Source: an uncultured Methylococcaceae bacterium
Lineage (GTDB): Bacteria > Pseudomonadota > Gammaproteobacteria > Methylococcales > Methylomonadaceae
Direction of reading: 5' to 3'
Assembly (NCBI GenBank): GCA_903866825.1
Contig: CAIPPE010000295.1
Coordinates: 1-46,735 of the forward strand
Length of the DNA: 46,735 bases
Part shown: positions 8,275-15,209 of the stretch, piece by piece
Layout of the letters: every line of letters starts with the position of its first letter
Position numbering within the stretch: the first letter of the stretch is position 1
Program-made: the position numbers and the translations under genes
The notes under the pieces: generated by a model
Database searches by the model: none
What the model was told of the DNA's origin: nothing
What the model saw: only the letters and a program-made list of their open reading frames with translations

Positions 8275-10746
8275 CTAAAATTCGACTTTAACCGACCCCA
8301 TAAACATACGGGGAGCTGCAACGCCTATCATGTTACCGGTATTAGTACCCGAATAATAAATTTTATCTAGTAGGTTATTAGCGTTGAGTTGCAAAGTAAC
8401 CTTTTTTCCGACGACCTTCATACCATAACTGGTCATTAAATTGAGAGTTACATAACCTGGCAATTGGAAGTCGTTATAATTTGTACCTTGGCTTTGGCTC
8501 GCCGCAATAACGCCACCGCCGACTTTCAATCCACGTAATGTGGCATTCTGGAGCTCATAGGTATTCCATAAACTGCCATAATTTCGCGGCGTGTTAAACA
8601 TCCGCTTTCCTGTTTCATCGTTAACGCCTCCCATTGAGCCAAGAACTACCTTGGCATAATCCAGAAGGGTATAGGCAGCAACCGTTCTCAAGCCTGGTAA
8701 TATCTCACCCGCCACTTCAAACTCATAGCCACGACTTTCCAGCTTACCGGCAGCTCTTTGTAGTAGCCAGTTGTTCGGATCATAAACAGGAACATTGGTT
8801 TTGGTTAAATCAAAATAGGCAAAGGATGACGTTAAGCGCCCATTGAAGAACTCGGTTTTAGCACCTAGTTCCCATTGATTAGCAAGTGTTGGCGCAATTA
8901 TCTGTTGTTGCGGGACATTAAATAGATTGTTTGAAGGTCCGAAGTTTTCGCTGTAATTACCATATACTGATAACCATTGTATTGGCTTCCACAGCAATCC
9001 ACCCCGAGGACTAAAGTGATCATCCGTAGTCATGGTAATGCCATCAGTTATGCTATTTCTATTGCTTGTAGCATTATCGTAACGTATGCCGACATTACCG
9101 TGGACATTGAATGGAAACTTGATCTGGTCTTGCCAATACAAGCCATACCACTCCTGGTTGTATTTAGGCATGGGCGAGAAAGTTCCAGAAGAAGCCGTCG
9201 CCTGATAAGTGGGATTGAAGATATTAAAAGTATCATTTAAAGGCTGCGCATTTGAGTTAGCCCCCTGGTTATCGATCACAAAATAGTCAAACCCCCAAAG
9301 CGTAGAATGCTCCAGCACCGAGGTATTAAACTTGCCGTTTAAGTTAAGCGTGGTGTAATAGTTTTGTTGATGCACTAGACCGTTGTTAAAACCACGGGTG
9401 CCACCTACAGTGTTTCCATTCATATTTACAAAATTACCCGCTGCATCGGGTTGCGAGAAGAAAAAGGTGTAATCCTGAGTAAGTTCAAGAAATTCCGCGC
9501 CGAACCGATGAGTAAACTTCCATTTGTCATTAAATTTATGGGACCAGTTGGCACCTACATAGGTTCTATCTCCGACATTTTTGTTGTTCGTTGGCTCACC
9601 CATTTGCAAATTAATGGGGACGAGGGCTGGCCGATTACCTATAGGAGGAATACCTGAATCACTGGTATTATTAAAATGTTCATAGCTAATATCTAGGTTA
9701 GCCTGCGTTTTATCGGACACATTCCATGTGAAACTTGGTGTGATAAAAACATCATCTGTTTTTACAAAGTCACGGTAGGAGTCGGCATTCTCGTATGACA
9801 AATTAACCCGATAGAGCAGCTTGTTATCGGGCGTGATAGCGCCGGTTGAGTCTATAGCGGTACGGTAGAAGCCGTAAGAGCCGAATTGTTGTTGTATTGA
9901 GTTATATGATTCAGCCTGAGGTCGTTTGGTGACCAGATTGATTACGCCACCGGGTTCGCTACGTCCATACAACATAGAACCCGCCCCTTTGAGCACTTCA
10001 ATTTGTTCCAGATTGGCCACTTGGCGCTTACTTGTGCCACCACCCAAAGCCGAAGGCTGAAGAAAACCATCCCGATAAGTATCCAGATTTTGAAAGCCGC
10101 GCATCATAAATACGTCGCTAAGCCCACCATTGGTATAACTTGACTGTACCCCAGCCACGCTATTGACAGCATCTTCTATTCGAATGGCCTGTTTATCTTT
10201 TAGTACCTGTTGTGGTACGACGGTTACTGAATAAGGCGTCTCCATCAACGGTGTATCGGTTTTAGTTGCGGTGAAAGCATTAGTACGGTTGTAATCGGGG
10301 TTATAAGGATCATTTGAATCATAAACAGCCTTACCAGTAACCTTCACCGTCGGCAAATTCAATACCGCATCACTTTTAGAATCAGCCACTTTAATCGCTA
10401 CCGAGTTATTACCGGTGAGGGTATAAGTCAGACCGCTACCCGCCAGGAGTTTTTTAAATCCTTCTTCAACGGTGTATTCTCCATCCAGTCCTGCTGAGGT
10501 TTTTCCATCGGTCAGTCTGGCGTCAGTGGATAATAATATCCCAGCACTCCCGGCAAACTGGGTTAATGCATGACTCAGTGAGCCACTACTAATATGATAA
10601 TGACGTTTGGTAGTGGTATCCGTCTTACCCTCGGCTATTGCAGAAAGTGATACAGCCAGAGCAGAGGCTAATACCAGACCGTTAATCGTTTGCTGCAAAC
10701 GGGATGATGATCTATCCCGCGCTGGATTCTTTTTTAGCTTTGACAT
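8275..10746 (-). CDS. TonB-dependent siderophore receptor with STN signalling domain
   Basis: 823 aa outer-membrane receptor. Order: signal peptide (about 1-40, ending near LSAIAEG), STN domain (about 48-120, HYHISSGSLSHALTQFAG) that contacts the FecR-type anti-sigma factor, a plug domain (about 160-275, ETPYSVTVVPQQVL and EVLKGAGSMLYGRSEPGGVI), then a beta-barrel ending in a terminal Phe (GSVKVEF). AGGAGA is well placed upstream of ATG 10746. The STN domain fits the fecI/fecR pair at 13218-14695, normally adjacent; here a 2.2-kb island separates them. FpvA/FecA-like; the FhuE/FoxA-like sequence style suggests a hydroxamate ligand, but the ligand cannot be fixed from sequence. Confidence 0.93.
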   Translation of the reverse strand: MSKLKKNPARDRSSSRLQQTINGLVLASALAVSLSAIAEGKTDTTTKRHYHISSGSLSHALTQFAGSAGILLSTDARLTDGKTSAGLDGEYTVEEGFKKLLAGSGLTYTLTGNNSVAIKVADSKSDAVLNLPTVKVTGKAVYDSNDPYNPDYNRTNAFTATKTDTPLMETPYSVTVVPQQVLKDKQAIRIEDAVNSVAGVQSSYTNGGLSDVFMMRGFQNLDTYRDGFLQPSALGGGTSKRQVANLEQIEVLKGAGSMLYGRSEPGGVINLVTKRPQAESYNSIQQQFGSYGFYRTAIDSTGAITPDNKLLYRVNLSYENADSYRDFVKTDDVFITPSFTWNVSDKTQANLDISYEHFNNTSDSGIPPIGNRPALVPINLQMGEPTNNKNVGDRTYVGANWSHKFNDKWKFTHRFGAEFLELTQDYTFFFSQPDAAGNFVNMNGNTVGGTRGFNNGLVHQQNYYTTLNLNGKFNTSVLEHSTLWGFDYFVIDNQGANSNAQPLNDTFNIFNPTYQATASSGTFSPMPKYNQEWYGLYWQDQIKFPFNVHGNVGIRYDNATSNRNSITDGITMTTDDHFSPRGGLLWKPIQWLSVYGNYSENFGPSNNLFNVPQQQIIAPTLANQWELGAKTEFFNGRLTSSFAYFDLTKTNVPVYDPNNWLLQRAAGKLESRGYEFEVAGEILPGLRTVAAYTLLDYAKVVLGSMGGVNDETGKRMFNTPRNYGSLWNTYELQNATLRGLKVGGGVIAASQSQGTNYNDFQLPGYVTLNLMTSYGMKVVGKKVTLQLNANNLLDKIYYSGTNTGNMIGVAAPRMFMGSVKVEF

Positions 10747-10929
10747 GCAGGTTCTCCTGATAGAAATAATGTGTTCTTATTTCTATTGCCAATCGAAAAT
10801 CAAAAAGGGGAACTCAATAACGAAAAAAAGTTTAAATTATTTGTAAGATGCGGTTATGAAGATGGTTAACAGCTTAAAGATGCATGGCTTCCAGCCATAA
10901 GATATCGGCTCCGATTTGAATGTCAATGT

Positions 10930-10975
10930 ATGACCCAATTATCTCTTTCTTGCACCACATCGTAAAAGAAGATAC
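10930..10975 (+). repeat. Relic carrying the start and end of the downstream ATPase gene
   Basis: The 19 bases 10930-10948 match the first 19 bases of the ATPase gene at 11967 with one mismatch (ATGACCC-A/T-ATTATCTCTTT). The 13 bases 10963-10975 (TAAAAGAAGATAC) match exactly 13203-13215, which begins at the stop codon of the same gene. The 46-bp segment therefore looks like an ATPase gene copy reduced to its two ends by internal deletion. The alternative, a 13-bp target duplication from an insertion, does not explain the match at the start codon. Confidence 0.6.
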
Positions 10976-11007
10976 ATTGTTTTTTTAATTGTTCTTAGAG
11001 AATCCAC

Positions 11008-11127
11008 ATGGCAACCATCCAATTGTCTGACAATTTATTAGAAGAAGCCCAAACAGCGGCAAAAACCACGCACAGATCGACGCCAAAACAGAGTGAACAT
11101 TGGGCGTTACTTGGCAAAGCGGTTTAA
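11008..11127 (+). pseudogene. ParD-like antitoxin remnant, cut by an in-frame stop
   Basis: 39 codons from ATG 11008 to TAA 11125. MATIQLSDNLLEEAQTAAK, then HRSTPKQSEHWALLGKAV, resemble the ribbon-helix-helix start of ParD-like antitoxins (members read roughly SDxLVxEAxxAAxxxHRSxPKQIEYWAxIGK). The usual continuation (AEENPDLS-like) is present after the stop as ENQDIS in the same frame, so the TAA sits where a Glu codon would be expected. Read-through would join it to the next frame at 11155. No matching toxin follows. Probably non-functional; only 38 residues could be made. Confidence 0.55.
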
Positions 11128-11154
11128 GAAAATCAGGACATTTCCGCTGTCAAG

Positions 11155-11397
11155 ATGGCGAAATTTGAGGAGATTATCGAACGGTATTCTGAAACAAAAC
11201 CTTATAACCCCTTTGATTTTCTTCTAACAAAAGAAGAAATGAGCGAGTACCTTAACCAAGCTTTTTTGGATGATGGTCCGGCTGTATTTGTGACTGCGTT
11301 GGGTCATGTTGCCAAAGCTAAAGGAATTACTCAACTTGCTGCTGACACTGTACTTAATCGTGAAAGCCTTTACAAAGCCTTGCCTGGAAAAACTTAA
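11155..11397 (+). pseudogene. Addiction-module antidote, HTH type, C-terminally truncated
   Basis: 80 aa. The core DFLLTKEEMSEYLNQAFLDD, then FVTALGHVAKAKGITQLAAD and NRESLYKALPGKT, match the HigA-like addiction-module antidote family (TIGR02684 type: DYLxxEExIAxYLxxAxxxG...ALGxVARARGMxxLAxxxGLxRExLYKAL). Family members continue with a GNPxFxT...LxxxGL segment that completes the DNA-binding fold; here the frame ends right after the YKAL motif. It is in frame with the ParD-like remnant upstream and has no convincing ribosome binding site of its own. The partner toxin (RelE/ParE-like) is absent. Could still encode a small product, but is best read as a fossil. Confidence 0.6.
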
Positions 11398-11425
11398 ATT
11401 TTCGCAATTTCATTGTTCCGACCAG

Positions 11426-11722
11426 TTAGGCACATGCAAAATATGCCCAACTGATTAGAGAAATCTTTTCATCTTTGGCATCGACTATCATGCCTAATGC
11501 GCCTAATTTAGAGTTATTCGGCAATTGATCAGTAGGCATAGAATGAGCACAAATTGAGTAATAACCTATAATGTGCTGCTGTTCTGCCAGCACATAAACC
11601 TGCGTCAATCCGCGTTTTTGATCTTGATTAGCAAATTGTTGCAGATACAAGTTGAGTGAAATAACGCCACAATTAAAGAGTTTTCTTTGATGTTTTTTTG
11701 GGTCTAAACGCTCAAATTTCAT
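11426..11722 (-). pseudogene. GNAT-family toxin (TacT-like) with internal deletion
   Basis: 98 aa. The N-terminal half (FERLDPKKHQRKLFNCGVIS, LNLYLQQFANQDQKRGLTQV, YVLAEQQHIIGYYSICAHSM) is the start of a TacT-type tRNA-acetylating GNAT toxin (FxCGxxxLNxYLxxxAxQDxxRGxxxVxV...GYYTLSA). After DQLPNN the sequence jumps to GMIVDAKDEK, which belongs near the family C-terminus (VVDAKDExAxxFYxxxGF), so the middle with the acetyl-CoA loop (R/QxxGxG/A) and catalytic region is missing. The frame then leaves the family and stops after 12 unrelated residues. Catalysis is not expected. The usual RHH antitoxin gene upstream is also missing. Confidence 0.7.
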
Positions 11723-11724
11723 TA

Positions 11725-11829
11725 TCAGAGATTATCTTCTGATAAGTTAGCGCAGATAAATTTACTTCTATCTAGTTCAATATAACCCCTAGCTTGTTCA
11801 GTAGACATACGCAACCCCATTTTTTTCAT
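11725..11829 (-). CDS. Small unrecognised ORF upstream of the GNAT remnant
   Basis: 34 codons from ATG 11829 (MKKMGLRMSTEQARGYIELD) to TGA 11725, 2 bp before the GNAT remnant start. It occupies the antitoxin position but does not look like the DUF1778/RHH antitoxins usually paired with GNAT toxins. No good ribosome binding site is visible. Probably a remnant or chance frame. Confidence 0.2.
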   Translation of the reverse strand: MKKMGLRMSTEQARGYIELDRSKFICANLSEDNL

Positions 11830-11918
11830 AGTGGCATACAACTAGATGCCGTGGTGGGCAGAAAAGTGTTGTCCACACTGGCTCCCTTATTTATAATCCA
11901 AATAATACGTACTTTAGA

Positions 11919-11953
11919 TCCGTAATTTACGTAATTCAATTCCGTAATTTACG
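11919..11953. promoter_or_regulatory. Two identical palindromic 13-bp sites before the ATPase gene
   Basis: TCCGTAATTTACG occurs at 11919-11931 and 11941-11953, 22 bp apart (about two helical turns). Each contains the near-perfect palindrome CGTAA-T-TTACG. The second copy ends 13 bp before the ATPase ATG. Spacing and symmetry suggest an operator bound by a dimeric regulator on one DNA face, possibly autoregulation of the ATPase gene. Binding protein unknown. Confidence 0.5.
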
Positions 11954-11966
11954 ACAATATAAATAC

Positions 11967-13205
11967 ATGACCCTATTATCTCTTTATCCACGCCTAATCA
12001 AATCGCGTATAGCAGAAGCCTTACTGGATACCCCCGTCGTCTTAATTGCTGGACCGCGTCAATCAGGTAAAACCACGCTGGTGCGCCAGATTGCTGAACA
12101 CAAGTTCCGTTATCTGACGCTTGATAATCAACTAACACTCTTATCGGCCCGTGAAGATCCTGTTGGCTTGATTCGTAGTCTAGATTACGCAGTCATTGAT
12201 GAAATTCAACGCGCACCGCAACTACTACTAGCCATTAAAAAAAGTGTTGATGAAGATCGTCGACCAGGACGTTTCCTACTGACTGGCTCGGCTAATCTAA
12301 TGACGCTACCCACTGTAGCCGATTCATTAGCAGGCCGCATGGAGACCTTGTCACTATTACCCTTATCACAGAGCGAAATAGAAACTCGCACAGCGAACTG
12401 GATTGATAACGCCTTTTCGGGGCGAATTTTAGCAGCCACTTCCCCTTCAATTGGTGATGATCTGGTTGAACGAGTGCTGAGAGGAGGTTACCCTGAGGCC
12501 ATTTCAAGATCATCAACAAAACGACGTGTGGTCTGGTTTCGGCAATATATTGATTCCTTAATACAGCGAGATGTACAAGACATAGCTGGCATTGAAAAAC
12601 TAGAACAACTACCTAGATTCCTGCGTGCCTTAGCTCAAACCTCAGGCCAAATGTGTAACTACAGTAAATTAGGGGGGCAAGTAAATTTAGACGGTAAAAC
12701 AGCTTCACGCTATATCGGTATCTTTGAGCAAATGTATCTGCTCAGACGCATTGATGTTTGGTCACACAACCGCCTCAATCGTGTTGTTAAATCGCCAAAA
12801 TTGCAATTCATTGACTCAGGATTACTATCCACACTCATTGATTTGAGCATTGAGGAGATTTTTAAAGATCGCACACGATTTGGTAATGTATTAGAAAGCT
12901 TCGTGTTCGGAGAATTACTTAAGCACACCACAACGGCAGAGGGTGACTATCGCCTAATGTACTACAGAGACGTTGATAAATTTGAAGTCGATATCGTGAT
13001 CGAAAACGCTGCTGGACAACTCGTGGCCGTCGAAGTAAAAGCAGCGGCAACAGTCAAAAGCACCGACTTGCGCGGCTTAAAGAAATTAGCTAGTATTGCA
13101 GGAGACTCATTCAAAATGGGTGTGCTTCTTTATGACGGCACAGAGACGCTACCGTTGGGCAATGAGCTCTACGCAGTTCCTTTATCTTCTCTCTGGGGAG
13201 TTTAA
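11967..13205 (+). CDS. AAA-family ATPase with DUF4143 domain
   Basis: 412 aa cytoplasmic ATPase of the AAA_14-DUF4143 group. Walker A GPRQSGKTTL at about residues 29-38, Walker B YAVIDEIQRAP at about 73-83, the sensor-like FLLTGSANLMTLP at about 103-115, and the DUF4143 part from about residue 195 ending in a nuclease-like segment (FEVDIVIE then LVAVEVKAA, around 330-360). Length and motifs are intact, unlike the fossils beside it. The function of this family is not established; members are common in accessory regions and often sit near TA genes. Two palindromic repeats precede the ATG. The stop codon lies in a 13-bp sequence also found at 10963-10975. Convergent with fecR, 12 bp away. Confidence 0.9.
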   Translation: MTLLSLYPRLIKSRIAEALLDTPVVLIAGPRQSGKTTLVRQIAEHKFRYLTLDNQLTLLSAREDPVGLIRSLDYAVIDEIQRAPQLLLAIKKSVDEDRRPGRFLLTGSANLMTLPTVADSLAGRMETLSLLPLSQSEIETRTANWIDNAFSGRILAATSPSIGDDLVERVLRGGYPEAISRSSTKRRVVWFRQYIDSLIQRDVQDIAGIEKLEQLPRFLRALAQTSGQMCNYSKLGGQVNLDGKTASRYIGIFEQMYLLRRIDVWSHNRLNRVVKSPKLQFIDSGLLSTLIDLSIEEIFKDRTRFGNVLESFVFGELLKHTTTAEGDYRLMYYRDVDKFEVDIVIENAAGQLVAVEVKAAATVKSTDLRGLKKLASIAGDSFKMGVLLYDGTETLPLGNELYAVPLSSLWGV

Positions 13206-13215
13206 AAGAAGATAC
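13203..13215 (+). repeat. 13-bp direct repeat at the right island boundary
   Basis: TAAAAGAAGATAC, identical to 10963-10975. It starts with the ATPase stop codon and ends 2 bp before the fecR stop codon. Together the two copies bracket the TA-fossil/ATPase island that separates fecR from its receptor gene. Confidence 0.7.
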
Positions 13216-13217
13216 GG

Positions 13218-14192
13218 TTAAGAACTCGGCAACACTTTTACCCATAGCGGTAAAGGCCGGGTGATTTTAACCGGGAGCGTTTGTTCTAAGGTAGCCAGAA
13301 TCCGATCGGTGTTATTAAGTGGGTAAGCACCAACAATACGCAATCCGGCAATCTGTGGATCACAGCTGATATAACCGTGACGGTAGCGATTGACCTGCAA
13401 AAGAAATTCACTAAGAGGCATATTGTCAGCCAGCAGAATACCTTGTGTCCAGGCCGGACGCTCTGCATTGACCGATTCAAGAGTGTCAATATGTTCCTGG
13501 GTAAAACGGGTGGCTTGTCCGGTTTTAAGGATCAATTGACTGGCATTCGGTTTGGCCGGTCTAATCTCAACTGCATCGGCATAGACATTAACCTGACTAT
13601 AACCTTTTTGTTGCCTGACACTAAAGCGCGTCCCCAATGCCATAACCCGCCCTTCCTGGCTATCAACCACAAAGGGCCGGTGCTGCCCACTGTTATCAGG
13701 TGCCGTTTCGATATAAATCTCTCCAGTCACCAGTTGCATTTGCCGCACTGTGGGGGTGAATTTAACATTAAAAGCACTATTGGTATCTAAAGTGACTTTT
13801 GAGCCATCAGCCAGGGTGATGGTTTTAGTTATTCCCAAGGCAGTTTGGTAATCGGCGGTCAATTCCTTAAAGTAGTCTTCTCTGGAGATTCGCCAGCCTG
13901 ACAGACCAATCACGCCAAACAGTGCGAGTGCTTTTAAGGTGCGACGGCGATAAAAATCGGGGGTATTTAAGGCAGCGGAGGCGGCATTGGCCGGCAAGTT
14001 ATGAAACTTTCCGGTGAAGTATTCGACTCTTGACCAGGCCGCGCGATGATCAGGATGCGCATTGAGCCATGTTTGCCATTGTTCTGTTTCAGTTGTGTTT
14101 TCCTGACCTGAACCTAATACCGCAAACCACTCGGCAGCTTCTGCTAATACAGCGGGGGGTACGTGTGAACGCTCTTGATTGATCATGCTCAT
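13218..14192 (-). CDS. fecR: FecR-family anti-sigma factor / sensor
   Basis: 324 aa from ATG 14192, which overlaps the fecI stop in a TAATG arrangement; a TTG 21 bp upstream is a less likely start. FecR spans the inner membrane, holds the cognate ECF sigma factor and relays the receptor signal. Visible: cytoplasmic N-terminal domain (DUF4880 type, AEWFAVLGSG then WLNAHPDHRAAWSRVE), a membrane segment around residues 85-105 (LKALALFGVIGLSGW), and the periplasmic FecR domain (ITLADGSKVTLDTNSAFNVK, GEIYIET, FVVDSQEGRVMALGTRFSVR), ending in an STN-like C-terminal region (FLLQVNRYRHGYI). The 3' end faces the ATPase gene at 12 bp. Confidence 0.92.
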   Translation of the reverse strand: MSMINQERSHVPPAVLAEAAEWFAVLGSGQENTTETEQWQTWLNAHPDHRAAWSRVEYFTGKFHNLPANAASAALNTPDFYRRRTLKALALFGVIGLSGWRISREDYFKELTADYQTALGITKTITLADGSKVTLDTNSAFNVKFTPTVRQMQLVTGEIYIETAPDNSGQHRPFVVDSQEGRVMALGTRFSVRQQKGYSQVNVYADAVEIRPAKPNASQLILKTGQATRFTQEHIDTLESVNAERPAWTQGILLADNMPLSEFLLQVNRYRHGYISCDPQIAGLRIVGAYPLNNTDRILATLEQTLPVKITRPLPLWVKVLPSS

Positions 14193-14695
14193 TAACGGTT
14201 TGCGGTTAAACAATGCAGCATGGCCTGTGCCATGTATTTTTTTACCATGCGATCACTCACCCCAAGCTGTACACCAATCTCGACATAGGTTAAGCCATCC
14301 AGTTGTGACATCAGGAATGCTTTTCGGACTTTGCCGGGTAGTTGATCCAGTAATTCATCAATTTCCTGTAGGGTGGAAAGTATGATGGCATTCTCTTCTG
14401 GCGAAGGGGTTAACGCTTCCGGGTAAGTGGCGAGTCGATCCAAATACGCTTTTTCTATCGCAGACCTGCGCCAGTGATTAATCAACAAACCGTTGGCGAT
14501 AGTGGTTAAGTAGGCACGCGGCTCACGAATCTCATGTACATTGGTGGAGGCAATCACACGCATAAAGGTATCCTGTGCATGATCCTCAGCCAGTAAGCGA
14601 CACTGTAAGCGCTTATCCAGCCAGCCTAGTAACCAGGAATGATGTTCTCGATAAAGCTGAGTTAGAGCCTCATTGGCTACCAGTTGAGTAGTCAT
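14192..14695 (-). CDS. fecI: ECF sigma factor, FecI type
   Basis: 167 aa. Sigma-70 region 2 (LYREHHSWLLGWLDKRLQCR, AEDHAQDTFMRVI) and region 4 (LDQLPGKVRKAFLMSQLDGL, YVEIGVQLGVSDRMVKKYMA) are complete, and the C-terminus LHCLTANR is FecI-like. It would direct RNA polymerase to the promoter of the paired TonB-dependent receptor when iron ligand is sensed. Coupled to fecR by a 1-bp stop/start overlap. An 18-bp palindrome lies 117-134 bp upstream of the ATG and may be a regulator site. Confidence 0.93.
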   Translation of the reverse strand: MTTQLVANEALTQLYREHHSWLLGWLDKRLQCRLLAEDHAQDTFMRVIASTNVHEIREPRAYLTTIANGLLINHWRRSAIEKAYLDRLATYPEALTPSPEENAIILSTLQEIDELLDQLPGKVRKAFLMSQLDGLTYVEIGVQLGVSDRMVKKYMAQAMLHCLTANR

Positions 14696-14811
14696 GATAA
14701 TACCTAATCTAAAGGGTTTATTGTGTGATTTATTAGTTTAAGCAAAATAAATGCCATCTAATCTTTGCTTAGCTTTTGTTCTAAGCACTATAAGATTTTT
14801 TTTATTTGATA

Positions 14812-14829
14812 TCAATTGATTACAATTGA
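14812..14829. promoter_or_regulatory. 18-bp palindrome upstream of fecI
   Basis: TCAATTG-ATTA-CAATTGA, two perfect 7-bp arms with a 4-bp centre, 117-134 bp upstream of the fecI ATG. AT-rich and symmetric as expected for an iron-regulator (Fur-like) operator, but it is not a close match to the Fur consensus. Assignment is inference. Confidence 0.35.
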
Positions 14830-15012
14830 AAAGGAGTTGAAGCTGTGGGGGGTGGTAGAACTTATTTCGGGATATTCGGAGAATTAATCAAAAAAAAGTG
14901 TGTCATATCACCTGTTTTTAAATAAAAAATGTGTGATATAACATAGTTTACAGAATGCAAGTGAATTGAATCGGTAAGCCGTTGAAAAACGCAAGGGAAT
15001 TCACGTTTATCA

Positions 15013-15137
15013 CGCGCTTTACGCGAATAGAGCCTGATAATCATGTAGGACCACGTGATATTTGGTGAGTTCCACCTGATAAACGACGAGCACCCGCTGG
15101 TATTTTACTTTTTTCTCGCGCTATCAGCGAATAGCGC
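15013..15137. repeat. Pair of REP-like 21-bp hairpin repeats
   Basis: 15013-15033 and 15117-15137 are 21-bp imperfect direct repeats (17 of 21 identical) 104 bp apart. The second forms a clean hairpin (GCGCTAT, 6-base loop, ATAGCGC); the first is an imperfect version. They resemble REP/dispersed intergenic repeats. Other genomic copies would be needed to prove it. Confidence 0.4.
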
Positions 15138-15209
15138 ATGCTCAAATTGCTTGACCTGAAGAAAATGTCGCCTACCGAAAAAGGTACACAAAACTGGAGG
15201 CCTGTATTA

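Larger units (their letters stand above)
14696..15209. other. Intergenic region with palindrome and hairpin repeats, no convincing gene
   Basis: About 510 bp between fecI and the diguanylate cyclase stop. AT-rich near fecI. It holds the palindrome at 14812-14829 and a pair of related 21-bp hairpin repeats at 15013-15033 and 15117-15137. Two open frames of 60 codons on the minus strand fall here but have no ribosome binding sites and contain the repeats. Confidence 0.6.

Noticed and set aside
10963-13215. Island as a transposon with 13-bp target-site duplication
   Set aside because: No transposase or terminal inverted repeats, and the repeat together with the start-codon match is better explained by a deleted ATPase copy. 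Kept only as an alternative.
13377-13790. 137-codon open frame on the plus strand opposite fecR
   Set aside because: Lies fully antisense to a well-supported FecR gene; composition follows the complementary codons.
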